Source: Monomorium pharaonis
Lineage: Eukaryota; Arthropoda; Insecta; Hymenoptera; Formicidae
Reading direction: 5' to 3'
DNA length: 64,000 bases
NCBI RefSeq assembly: GCF_013373865.1
Contig: NC_050469.1
Coordinates: 23,672,046 to 23,736,045 of the forward strand
Shown here: in pieces, positions 48,687-61,892 of the stretch
Numbering within the stretch: the first letter of the stretch is position 1
How the letters are laid out: each line of letters opens with the position of its first letter
Notes under the pieces: generated by a model
What the model saw: only the letters and a program-made list of their open reading frames with translations
The model's database searches: none
Told to the model about the DNA's origin: nothing
Translations under genes and position numbers: made by a program

Positions 48687-50188
48687 TAAAATTATAATCT
48701 TTAGAAGTATAACCACTCATAAAATCTCCATTATTAGGTGAGAAATTTTAATAATTATTTATAGACTTATTTGTAACTTATATTTATGCAGTGACACTAA
48801 TATACAACAATCTACATTTTTAATAAGATATTTTTATTTTAAACATTTTAAAATTCAAGATATATTTTGGCGTTAAATTATACATATTTCGTTATTCTTT
48901 TTAAACTTGGACGTATTATCATGCGTATTTTATTCAGCTATATACACATTTCAAGTTATACAAATTTTTAAAAATGTGGGATTTTATGAATGTAGTCTCC
49001 CAAGCCCGTTGACATCTTAATAGATCTAATGCAACCTCTTTTTCATAATTTTTATATCATAATAATTATTCAATAAGTTGATTTGCAATTATACTGCTAC
49101 TGCTTACATTATAAATGTTTGCCGTAGTCTATATACCAAAAAGATGATGTGTACATACATATATTTGCATATTTCTGCAACATTTTCTCTTTATTTTGAC
49201 TAAATTTCACTAAATATATAATATTATAACAAAACATTGTGTATTTTAAACAAAACCAATGTTTTCCTTATTTCTCTTCTACTGATTATGCAATACCGTC
49301 ACATTTTTATAACTAACACTTTAAATAGTATTAGAAATGTAGAATATATTTTAAATGTAGAATCAATTGCACAACATAATAGAAATGTATATTCATGTGT
49401 TAAGTTTTCAATTTAAAGTATTGATTATGAACAAAGTTATTGCACAAAATAAGAGGCCATAATATTACCTTCTCCTTCGTGTACATATGTATACGTCTGT
49501 GTAAATGTAAAATATTTATTTTTTGTGCGATTCCAATTTAAATATATTTTATTCTAATTTTTAGAATAAAATGTATATATACATATATGTAGTATAAATG
49601 TGCAATTGCATGCTCCAAATATCGTTAAAGTAGTAAAATCTACATCTGCTACTATAAAATCGCGATATTTTCATGTATAATAATAGACATTGAGGAAGTG
49701 CTTCTGGATTTCAGCCAAAATTATTTCGGAAGTTATTGTCAACAAAGCACGTTTTGTTGCACTAAAATAATACCTCTCGTTTTATTTTAGATCTTAATTG
49801 TCACGTTTTATAAATTAAGGAAAATGATATCTTTCTCTTATGCAAATATACAAAAACATTTCGTTACTAATTCTCGTTAAATTATTTCTGCATTTCATTA
49901 AAAAAAAAAAACTTTTATTACAAACGATATTTGATGCAAACGAACTATTAATTGCTCCTGAAATGAGAAATAGAAACGGTATGTTCCTTTGTAGTTTTTT
50001 GTAAGCTGTTGAATCTGGTTCTGATCTTTAAAAAATTTTAATTTGTTGGAAAAGTATTAAAATTAGAACATATAAAGTCAAATATATATAAATATTATAA
50101 TAAGAACAATATTTAATAAAAGTGTAAAATTGTATAAAATAAATGATATTATGTGAAAATTAAAAAATTTACAAAAAAAAAATATTTC
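48684..50188. other. AT-rich non-coding spacer
   Basis: Contains an A/T-rich dyad at about 49544-49574 (TTTTATTCTAA and TTAGAATAAAA). No gene. Confidence 0.7.
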
Positions 50189-50388
50189 TAAGCACCAAAA
50201 TTTGCTTTGACTGAATAATCTCCATTTCCATCAACATAGATTAACTTCGATCTCGATTTAACTTACTATTTATCTTTCTCCAGTTTCAAGAATTAAGAAA
50301 TAAAGAGTGCGTTAAATCAACATCAAAGTTACCGTTTACATTGACGGAAATGGAATCATTATTCGGTCAGAGCAAATTTTAATGCTTA
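50189..50388. mobile_element. Palindromic MITE, TAAGCA ends
   Basis: The left arm TAAGCACCAAAATTTGCTTT matches the reverse complement of the right end, TAAGCATTAAAATTTGCTCT. Complementarity continues inward through GACTGAATAAT and CCATTTCC to about 60-75 bp per arm, around a centre near 50290. Non-coding. The target duplication is unclear. Confidence 0.82.
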
Positions 50389-51399
50389 AAAGTAAAATTT
50401 TTACGCAAATCTCATAATTTTCACAATGGTAAAATACTATAATAGAATGCAAAATATTTTGAGAAAAAAGATCTTAAAAAACGTAATAAACAATACTTTC
50501 AAATTGTTTAATAACTTCTATCCTGATTTTAATAATTTCCGACAAATTAAAATTTTTTTAAAGTTAGAATCAGATTTATCAACTCAAAAACTTAAAAAAA
50601 AACATACCGTTTTTATTTGCTATTCCGGAAGGCAAAAACAGTTCATTTTATCCGTCCATCGTCTTTTTTAATTTCATAGAATTGCGGAAAAGTTTAATCT
50701 ATAATTATAAAAAAATAAGTTTTATATTTTAATATGTGTTTTTTATCTAAAATTATTTTTTAAAAACCTTTGCTTACTCTGACATGTAAAATTATATCGT
50801 TAAGCAAAAAATCTGAAATGTCTAGATAAAAGATCTTCTATATCAAGAAAATCATCCATTCTGTTATTCATGCTAACCGACGAACGGCGAAAATAGACGT
50901 GATGTGATTGACGGAATAACAATATATTCAATTACGATGAAGTATTTATATCTTCTACTTTAGCTCAATGTATAACGCACAAGAATTTCGTACCTCAAGT
51001 AGAATTACAAGCATGAAATATCTCTGTCAAATATAATATATTAACATAAATTCGTGTAAGATATTAATTACATCTCTTTTAAAAATTTGACAGCTAAACT
51101 TATTATGTTACTGATATTTAAATTAAATTCTATTTTAAAAAATAAATTACAATTTCCTTATACATATATAAAATAATTTTAATTTAATAAAATTCAAAAA
51201 TTAATAGGAAGTCAAAAGTATACAATTAAAAGTATACAATTTTCCTTTTTGATAAAAAATGCGTATTTTAATATTATTAATAAAACTCGATTTATATATA
51301 AATACAAAAACACGGGTTCGAAATCTCAGGTAAAGGGATCGTACTACTGAGCTGCACTTGCAAATGGCATTACGTTAAACAGTTTAGTCGCTATTATCC
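50389..51399. other. AT-rich non-coding spacer
   Basis: The 81-codon plus frame at 50426-50671 is Lys/Asn/Phe-rich, as expected of random AT-rich DNA. A GC-richer 60-bp patch at 50870-50930 holds nothing I recognise. Confidence 0.65.
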
Positions 51400-52190
51400 T
51401 GGAAACGGGCATTAACTTTGTGCGACAGCTTTTTTTTTTTCAGGCCCGGTTACAATTATAAAAGCGTCGCTAATACGATCTATTCTGCTGCTGGCGCCGA
51501 GCGACGGTACCGTCTTTGCAATCCGTCTACGCACCTAACTCATTAGCGGCATTAACACTGGCAATCCACATCGACGAGGCAGTTAACAGAAGATGGTAAT
51601 TATGCGCTTCGATGATTTCGCGCAAAGGTGGATATACACGAGTATTCGCGTTGCACGTGTATACACAGGGACACGTACAAAGCATATATGCAGAGGTACA
51701 TATACAGTACTGGCGCACGACATGCGTAGGCACAGGGGGGAGATACACGAAAGCCCTGAAGTGCTTCATGCCTTATTCGCGCCTCGCGGAATATTTGTGC
51801 CCGCTATAGTGAGGACTGTGTGAACCTACCGTACCGAGATTTATGCATACGCATTCAGATCTGGACTAATGGGTTTCGGCGGTCCTATAATTAATACGCA
51901 CACTCCTCTTTGTCTCCCTCTTTCGTTCTAGCTTTGATCCTTCGAAAGGCAAATCGCATTCGACGGCCCAGTTCGCGTCACGTTACTAGCAAGAGAACTC
52001 TCGCGTAACATGCAACACGGCGCTCATTTTCGGTTTTTGGAATGCCTGCAATTAGCGGACGCAATAACGCGTTTCTACCTTCACATCGTGGCATATACGA
52101 GCGCTTTTGCGATTTGCGGTAACCGACAACACGAAATTCCGGTTATACAACGCGACCAAAGAGATTCAATTGTGGAATGTGTATATAGAT
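51400..52190. promoter_or_regulatory. GC-richer island, possible regulatory or unannotated exon region
   Basis: The longest GC-richer, CpG-containing stretch in the window, with frames open on both strands (51527-51769 minus, 51593-51823 plus, 52010-52192 plus), none with a recognisable domain. Alternating ACGTGTA/TACACG words recur around 51640-51720. A T9 run and AG precede the island at about 51440, which could be a splice acceptor context. Regulatory island, non-coding exon or chance cannot be separated here. Confidence 0.25.
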
Positions 52191-55100
52191 GATGTTTGTT
52201 TCACAGCGGCCTTTCATTTTTTCACTTATTGTTTTTTAACAAGAACTCGTAATATGTTTCTTCAATTGCGTATACAAATATTGCGCAATCAATTACACAA
52301 TGACAAATATTGAGTTCTTATTTTAAATCATACACAAAACAAAAAAACCCGTACTTTGATCATATTTTAACTAAACATTATTTTAATTTAATTTAATTCG
52401 TAATATATAAAAGGATAAAATTAAAATAATAACATTACAGAATATTTAATTGAATAAATTTCGGGATTGTATTCGTGCATATACAAATTAGTCATAATGT
52501 GATAAAAGAGTTCAAAAAATTCAATCGAAAATTAGTTCACTAAAATATAATAGGTTTTTAATTTTCATTAAAAAAAACCTTTAAATAAATAAAAATCAAA
52601 GACATCAAAAACTTGTGTTTGCAGAATTATCGTTGCTTAAACAATTAAAAAATCTGAACGCAAGATTAAAAATAAATTTACGTTTGTCACAATACTATTG
52701 CGTTTTTATTATAAAGAAATTGATGCTAAAAATTTATAACACTGATTGCACACTTCACTAATCGACTATTGACCGACTAGCCATTTTTGTTTATTTTTTT
52801 GTAAACTTTATTTTCTCCATTTTTTTAACGATTTCAACCACGCTTGTTCTCTCCAAAACGTATTTTGAAAATACAATTTTGCTTCTTTACCTCTTCGAAT
52901 GAGAAACTGTTCCTTTATACAATATATTTTTCATTTAAAATGTAAAAAAAAAGGCTAAGGGTGTATTGAAAGAATCAATTTACTAGACTACACTGTTCTA
53001 ATGCACCAACATGTTCTACTATTGCGTAATAAAAATAGCGTAAAGGAAAGTTCTTCAATAACGAAAACAAGATTGGTTTAATGGCTGCATCGTGTAAATA
53101 TTGGATAATGTAAAAATAGCAGACGTGCTACACCTACTTTACAAACGAATATAACACATCTCAATAATGTCAATCAGGCATGTTTCTTCTACAAGTAATC
53201 TACGAATAAAAGCAATTCCATTGTAATCATCTAATTACGTTAATATAAGTGTCAATTCATTTATTTCTTATTTACTGTATTTTAAAATAAAAATTAACTC
53301 CTGAAGAAAATTAACTTTTTTCTTTAAAAATTTTATAATCTTTATATGCTTTCTTTCTTTATACATTATGCAATACTTCACAGTTCTTTCGTTAGCTTTT
53401 CCGGAAGAAACTGTTGGCTCATAAATATAAAAAATGAATACAAGTACAAATATGTGGATAAAGGCTACGTGATATAAAACTCCTGTTATGCTCTTATTTT
53501 TCTTAACTTCAACAATAGTTTGCTGTTTAAATCTACGAATAATATATTTTCTTTAATTCCAACTCTTTTCACTTCTAAGACTGTAATAGCAACAAAAATC
53601 CCTCTTAAGTCCATTTTCAAACGACCGTTCGACAAAGTGAATGTAAACCGATTCTCACATCGTGATCACGAAAAACCTGAAAAAGGTATTACAACGAAGA
53701 AAAAACTTCATTTGCTTTTGTTGATGTACGATGAACTATGCAATAATGTAACTGTGCAGTAATGTAAATGGGAATGGAAAACACGAGAGCGCGCTATCTT
53801 AATGACAAATCACATATTTCTCTTTATATTTTTCTTCTATACAGACTGTAAAATAACAATCTTTGTAACTTTATTTATTTATTTATTAAACAGTTTTATT
53901 AATAGAAAAAAAACTTTTTCTTCGCTAAAACTTAATGAAGAGAGCGAAAACGTATGAGAGAGAGAAAAAAAACAAGAGTTAATTTCACGCAAACTTATCA
54001 ATTTCACAATAAAATATCACAATATATTACAAGACTAGATTTATTAGCACGTTCATGTATTAGTCTGTTCCCGCTAAAAGTTGTACCATTATGATAATTA
54101 CCGGTAGACAAACTAACGCGGCTGAACCAGGACAGTGGAAGGACATGCAAAATCTCCTTCTCCTTCCGTTATTCTAGTCGCGGTATATGAAATTTCACGC
54201 TTAATAAGCAATTTTTCTTATGCCAAAGATGATGATAAAGTACCGTAGGACTTACAATCCTGACACAGCATTGAATATGTATATTCTTCCTTTCATCCCT
54301 ATCATCTTTTTAAAGAAAGTCGACAAGCTTACCCCGACATAAAAAGAAAAAGAAAGTTAATTAAAATTCCTTTCATGCTGCAAGAACTAATATGTGTAAA
54401 ATATAGATTGCTATCTCATTGAGACTTTTTATACCAATCTAACAGTGCAATCTTAGTATTGAAAAATTTTGCGATAAAAAATTTTAATGGGTGTTTTTCA
54501 AACTGCGGTTATAAATCAGCCGATAAAATCACGATCCTTTTTTCCTCTTAGAAGAAACATCTCTGACAATCTGCATAATGCAAGAGCCACTTAATCAGTA
54601 AATTACGATCATTTGTCAATAATCCAGTAAGCGCATGCATCAATTTACGAAGTGTCACGACCACTCGCTCGTATTTAGTCGGATTCTATAGAATTGATTT
54701 CTCTTTCTTACAGCGGCTAATCTATTTCCGCAAGGCAGTCATGTAAAATACAAATTTGACATTTTTGCAAATATGTAATCTTTTTCGTCATCATCGGATC
54801 AGAACGACGATTTAAACTTTAGCATTTATATAAGTTTTATATATCGTTACACCTTTGCAATCTTCATTGTTCCAGATAATATTGTTTTGCATATACATTG
54901 CGAAGCAATATACATTGTGAAGCATGCTATAACATACTATCTAGCTGATAAAATAATTAAATATAGACGGAAATAAAGTTGAACGTGTGTCGAGGGAATT
55001 TTTCAACACGAACAAAACGCATTGAAAAATTAATTTCAAAGCGCCATCAAAAGACACGCAAGTCGCAACGGTACTCACTACATGGCTATTGGAGATATGC

Positions 55101-57230
55101 TAATACAATAGATAAGGTAAAGTTAATTATAAAGAATTCCGGAAAGACGTCGGATTGACATAAACAATATTGTGTCACGTACTCTAAGCTCTTGCGAGAG
55201 AGCACAGGTTACTTCGCAAATAGAACTCGTAACTCACTGCAAAAGATACAATAAAGTTCTTGAGCTTGAGATGTACCGACATGAGTCAACATGAATATAA
55301 GAGAAAATAACACATTTCAATATTAGATCAATATAAAAGAATGTATATGTAAAAGAATATACAAATAGAATATGAGTGAAAATAGAATAGAAAGAAAAGC
55401 TGTAGTTTTTGCACAAAATTATATATAAAACTTACGATCAAACTAATTTAATTTATAAAATAATAATTATCATAATTATGAATAATAAATTTAATATTCA
55501 AATTATGTATGCATATCGTGTATAAAACATACGTGTCAAGTTATTTCATAACATTGCCCAAAAATGAAAAAAACTACGATTTTTCTTCATTTCCATGCTT
55601 ATGATTCAATACTACTCAAGTGTGTGAAACACGCTGTTATATTCTAGAACACTTTCGACTACGTAGGAAGCAAAATACCCTGTCGTGAAAGCACGACATA
55701 TCAGGAACGCATAAGACATGCTCTCCGTTTATAAGCGGCGCGCAGCAGCAATAAAGTTCCACATTAATAAACGGCGGTAGATGTCGAGAAAATTATTCTC
55801 TCTCTGACACCTCCGTCAAGTTCTGAAAGAATATGCATAAACTTCATATGTACTTCATGCCGCACGGATGCAGTTAGAAGGGATTTTATCCTCATCATGT
55901 AATAAAGACACTTATTCAGTACATACAGTAAGAAAAATGAACATTTTACATTCAACCGTGGCACAATGTACTTAATTTTCTGTTTTTATTTTACTAAACA
56001 TATTGCACTCAAAATATTTCATGAGACTTCATAAAACGCCTGAAACTTTATTAACTCTGATCCTATACCTGGAGTAAAATAAATCCCACTGGTTTTTGGA
56101 TTTAGTTTTAGACTTAGCTTTTTGCTTAGCTCCATGAATTTTTTTTTACTGTTTTAAAATTTAAATTGCCCCAAAATAACTTTTAGACATTATTTTTAGA
56201 AGTTTAAAGAATGTTAAAATGTATTTTTTTAGCCAAAACGTTTGATAATATACAAGTAATGACTATTTAAAGAGGCTGAAATGTATTACACCCTTATGTA
56301 GAATACCAAATTATTGCATAGTGTGCAGTGTGTAGGATTAGGGTTAAAGGTCTGTTTTCTATTTTTTTAAATGAAAGCAAGCAAAATGTAAAATTAATAT
56401 TGTTTCCAAATTGTTAATATATATTATAACACCATTTATGTACCAAATTCAAAAGCGCCCGTTATATTAATTACGTCAATACTTAACCATCATATTTAAC
56501 TAGTAATCGGGTAAAATTATTCACATAAATAAAGCATTAGCTCAACACATGCATATTATGCACTGTGTTTATTGTAAATTCATAATTTTTATAAGTTTTT
56601 ATAAATATAGCATAAATTATAAATCGTTAATTAATCGCAATATAAATTATAAACACCGCAAATTAATACACGCCTCTACGTAAAGATGGAAGAAAAAATA
56701 ACATTTAAGATTATCGAGAATATATCGATATTGAGTGTATCAAATTGCGTGACTCCCCTTAAAAAAAGCAATAAAATTTAAACAAACGATCCAAGGGACC
56801 GACAAAAGTTCAATAACGACTGTCTGCCGAGGGTAATGACTTTTCGCGCACGATTCATCCATATCTGTCACAACCGGTGGTTGCCTGTCAAACTTCATAC
56901 AACGGTGAATAATTTTAACAAGCTACACAATCCGTCGTGAAACGTCCAATTCGCGATCGTCGACGTCTATTCGACGCACTTTTTGATCGATCCCATGCTA
57001 CTATTTTTAACAACGCACGGAGGGTTCGGGTAAGACCACACGTTACTAAATTAACGTAACAAGAGCGCCTTCGTTTTTTTGCAAGATTAAAATATCATCC
57101 GCCAACAGGACGAAATCACTTTTGTTCCATCACAATATTTCTTAAAATAATCTTCTCTCTTGTGCGATTAACAGGTATATATTTTTAAAGGAAAACAGAA
57201 AGATTAAATGAATAAACTTTTTCTCGTAAA
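52191..57230. other. Mostly AT-rich non-coding spacer
   Basis: GC-richer patches at 55600-55860 and 56690-57060. A short tandem pair of TATACATTGYGAAGCA lies at 54892-54925. No recognisable gene. Minus frames 55234-55416 and 55764-55964 and plus frame 53520-53762 are unsupported. Confidence 0.6.
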
Positions 57231-57234
57231 CTGT

Positions 57235-57258
57235 TATATATATATATATATATATACT

Positions 57259-57287
<29 letters not shown>
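57235..57287. repeat. Compound (TA)n(TG)n microsatellite
   Basis: (TA)n to 57256, then ACTTG, then (TG)n to 57287. Confidence 0.97.
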
Positions 57288-57289
<2 letters not shown>

Positions 57290-57830
57290 ATAAAGTCATT
57301 TGAAAAAAATAACTTTTTCTCTTTTTAAAAAAATACTAACAGTGTAGTTGCTATAATTAATAATGCGTAATATTAAACATATTAATTATTGCAAGATGCA
57401 GTAACACTAACTAACTACTTTTTTTTAAGGCTTAAAAATTAGCTCATTTTTTATGCACATATGAATGTAGATCTTAACTTTAATATTAATAAGATTTTCT
57501 TTTTAGACAGATTTAAAAAGATATATTTACGTATTCGTATGTTTTTTTAAGATGCGTGTGTTAGAAATAAAATGTTGACGTGTCAGTAGAGACTTCAATT
57601 CTTTAAATATACAAAAATACTTCAAAATATACTCTTTAAAAACCATACGTATACATCACATTTGCCAACTGCACCCTAATTTGTCGACCGGTGCCTTGAT
57701 GAAGCCTCACCCTGTTTCCGATAAAAATAACTTTTTATGACGAAGAAAGAATGGAGACTTCTCTGTCTCTCTCGACTCTTGAACATCTTGCAAGCATAAA
57801 TATTAAAATACGTACATCTTTCTAGTAAAT
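57288..57830. other. AT-rich spacer
   Basis: Nothing recognised. A GC-richer line at 57660-57730 has no ORF. Confidence 0.65.
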
Positions 57831-57876
57831 GCTTTATATAAATCTATACACGTGCTTTATATAAATATATACACGA
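57831..57876 (+). repeat. 23-bp tandem duplication
   Basis: Two abutting 23-bp units starting GCTTTATATAAAT and differing at two positions (CTATACACGT in unit 1, ATATACACGA in unit 2). A recent local duplication. Confidence 0.9.
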
Positions 57877-60800
57877 ATTAATATTAGTGACAATAAACAA
57901 CATATCAGTACAGGTAATACTTTACTGTTTCATAATTTTATATCAGTTGCCTAACTAATTTTTTAAATTTTATGATTAACTTTAGTAAGAGAAGAACTTC
58001 AACTATTTTGCTTAATTATTCATTAAACTATTTGTGATAAAGATTTTTATATATTTAAATTTTACATAAACATATGTAAATTCTATGTAACATAAAAACC
58101 CATGTAAATTTTTAATAAATAGGACATTACATTTGTTTGGCTTATCCTCCAATATGACATTTAAAATTGTATTTCTCATTCTTGCATAAGAACTGTTTCC
58201 CGTATAAAAACTGACCTGACTTCAATTTACCGTATAATCGCATTGTTGCACGTCAAGACTTAATCTAGAATGTCGGCCACGAACCGTGGATTTTATTTAT
58301 GAATCTGAATACATGTGTGGCTTGTCGTGGTTCATAGCCGCTGGATGGATGTAACATAATTTAAGTACCGCAGAATGCATATTGTAAATTTGAAGCGATA
58401 CGGCATAGAATGTGTGCGTGAATATGTGTACCTTGTTATGCACGCGATGCTACCGACGGTGATACGCAGTACAAACATTATCCAGCATTGTTACATACAG
58501 GGATTTGGCTGTACGCAATGTAATTTGGGAAGGGACCGTGCGTCTTGCGTTTGGAATGAAAGCTTGACAAGGGGAAGCGATGAGAATAACTATTAATCCT
58601 TCGGGATTGCTATAAATCCTCAATGGTATTTTGATCGCGTTCGAGTTTGAAATCGAATCCATTTAGCTTATACGGCTATCACATTCATTAATGTAACATA
58701 AACGAGAAAATTATTATTTCCATGCGTAATTATTCATTATATTCAAGTTTTACAAATTCATGCTCTGTGAAACTAATTTCCAAATCAATTTTTCCAAATG
58801 TCACATTTTATCGTAATTGTTTAGTATTTAAAATATAAAATTTCTATCTACTATAATTTCAAATAAATTACAATTAACTACAATTAAAAAAATATATATA
58901 AATAATAATAAAGCTATTTAAAATTATTCATAAAAATATCACTTTTTTATTTAAATTATAAATTGCATTTAATCTATCTATTATATCGTATTATTTAATT
59001 ACAAGTAGTTTAACATTAACTAATTATAAGTATTGTAATTGCATTATTTTGGAAATTGCTATTGCATTAAAAAATTTAAAAATAACAAAATATTTCAAAA
59101 GGTTCTGACTAAAAGTAGATTAAGCAAATTTCTAATTAAATTGTAATGCTTATTTTTCAGTTCAAATCTCAGATGAAATACTAATCATTGATTAAAAGAA
59201 ACGTATTCGTAATTACATTGCAATAAAAAACGAGAAATATCGTTTAACTTTAATGTACAGTTTCAAGATTGCTTTCAAGAAAAACATTTTTGACAACTTA
59301 TTCAGTATTCAATTAAACCGCATGAAGTATCACCGGTAAAGGCAACAACGTTGTCTTGAATTTCCGGAGTTATTAGCTCGTGGACAACCGTACTTCCGTT
59401 CTGACGAGACACTTTCATTAACAACGTACATCAAAGACATTTCCAGTCTTTTCACAAATACAAGCAAGCAACGTACTTAGACGCTGAAAATGTACTTACC
59501 GTACGAACCAACAACAAATATTGTTGCTCGTAACAGTATATCTTGTAAGGTATGAATTTTAAATAACCAACTCTTATTTTCTGTTCAACATAGAGAGATG
59601 AAAGAGAAGTCAAATAATGTTTGGGGAAGTGCCCCTCATCTTGCGTAAGGAAGAAAAAGCACTACAAAAATAAATGTATAAAAAAGTAATTCTAGCCGTT
59701 ACACGCTATTATAAAAAGACCAATATTTATACTCGTTTTTTCCTTCCGATCAATATACATAACACAGATATAAATATTTCCACAATCGCACAAAAAGTGT
59801 AATGTTACACAAAAGTGTAAAACCAACCACGTAAATACACGGCCATAAATAAAGAGTATATTCAATTCAAAAGTAATATTTCATATTGTGATAGGTTTTT
59901 AACAATCGGGCAATAAATGTCAGTACTGCCGGACTGCGTTATTTTTTTTTCATATATGCAAAAACCATCTACATTTTATACTACGTATGAATTTCAACAA
60001 AAAATTTTTTCCGATATGTTTATCATTATGAAACTAATAGTCAAATTTTTATGCAAACTTTTTCCTTTTTTTATATTCATTGCGTAAGCTTCAATTCACA
60101 GCTCAATGCCGTAAGTCAAATAAACAAAAGATAGCTTAAAGATTTATCTCTGAATTTGGAAATCCAGCAGCTGCTACATTCTTATTATTCTCAATCAATG
60201 ATCTACAAAGTGATAATATAATATTTGACATAATTAAATAATCCAATTTCTGTTTCGAGACATCGGCTCAAAGATCGTTGTCTTTTTTTTTTTGCAAAAT
60301 GGAATACCTATAATGATATTACTTGCATTAAGTAATAGCATTACAAATTATACTAATAAACATTCCCTGGTATATATTACAATATAATAACAAATTTAAC
60401 ACGATATAAATACTTGTAAACTGGTAAATGAATAAAAAGAAAGCGTTAAAATAATACGTTATAAAATAACCCCCGTTAAATAAGACGAGATTACGAAACG
60501 CTGATAATCTCACTAGCTGTTTATTGGAATACATTGAGTCCTGTTATTCACTTTGCCGTACTCCGTGGAAAACAATTGGCAAAAGCTAGTCTCCTCAATA
60601 TTACTGCCGTCAATCGATTGAGAAATAGGAAAACAACGAGAAAAGAAAGAAAAACCGACATTGATCATCCGTGGAAAGGTGACAAGTAGATTTACGAAGA
60701 ATGGCAAAAGTTGGAGACGTAATAATATAGGAAACATCCCAAGATGATTCACACATATTCTTCGTCTTTCTTGAATTTCACCGAAATATTGTCCAGATCA

Positions 60801-61751
60801 CAGTTGTAGATAATCCCCAAAGATCATCTTAAGAAACAAAGAAATCTAATATATTCAACACATATGCTTCCAAAAATAAAGAAAACCAACATTTATTTTT
60901 TCAGAAATTCGCAAAAGTATATAGCTAAATTATTACAAGAAGCTAATCATATCAATGTATGTAAACGTTCAATGTTCTATTATATTTTTTTATTGTATAT
61001 TAGCAAATTTCTTTTTTTTTCTTGTTTTTATTTTTTGCGCATATTCGTAATTATATAAATATTACCTATATTGTTATGATTTGTTCAAATAAGGTTCGTA
61101 AACTTTTTACAATAGATATTTAAATAAAGATTATAATGACATTTAGACATTTTTTCTTAGAACAACACAAAATTAAATATTTACTTATATCATATTATAT
61201 GTTTCATCATATTTTGCGTCTAATTTTCCAAAATTAATACGTTCGTTTTTTTATATATAATATATAACACATCCCAAATCTATCACTTACAACGGAAAAT
61301 TTGATACAGAAGAAAATAAGTTTCAAATCCTCGTTTTTTTTCTCAAGGACGACCAAAAAGAATCTCATTCGTGTCACGTCAGAAAAATAAGAAAGGTCTG
61401 ATCGGAAACGATTGTACGAGCAACAATTTACATTTCACATCCAAGTTGCTCCTCGTGATAAATATAACTGTTAACCCTGCGACAATTTCTTATCATGATT
61501 GAGATGTCGTCAAAATCCCGTCAACAAATTTCAAATGTCGCATCGGCCAACAAAAAGTCATCAAATATACATGAACTAAAATGGTTAAACATTTATGCAT
61601 GAACTTTGTCCGATCTTTTCATATCAAGAATGCTGTTTGTACGTACAATATCTAGTATAGGAAATATGTTTTTTACAAAATTATATACATCAGATCAAAA
61701 TATCGCCTACAAATCTACAGAATACTAAATTAGAATAAAATATTATAAAAT
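57877..61751. other. Mostly AT-rich non-coding spacer
   Basis: GC-richer patch at 58200-58640 with overlapping frames on both strands (58375-58596 plus, 58450-58662 minus) and no domain. Frames at 60328-60752 (minus) and 60864-61058 (plus) are unsupported. Confidence 0.6.
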
Positions 61752-61892
61752 TAAGGGTACGGTCAATTTGCGCTACAATTTCGCTTCAAATTTGATTGGC
61801 GAAGCAGAAACGAGAAACGAGAACGAAGAATTGATCAAATTGATCAATCAAGAAATACTTCGAAACATTTGTAACTTGACCCCGTACTTGTA
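61752..61892. mobile_element. Short MITE remnant, TACGGTCAA-type ends
   Basis: The left end TAAGGGTACGGTCAATTTG and the reverse complement of the right end, TACAAGTACGGGGTCAAGTTA, share a TACGG...TCAA...TT pattern. Inner parts (CGCTTCAAATTTGATTG and its imperfect complement near 61840-61860) also pair. Arms have small indels, so it is older than the hairpin at 32439. Confidence 0.6.

Noticed and set aside
51300..51370. GGTTCGAAATC as a possible tRNA T-arm (B box)
   Set aside because: No A box at the right distance and no cloverleaf stems could be formed around it.
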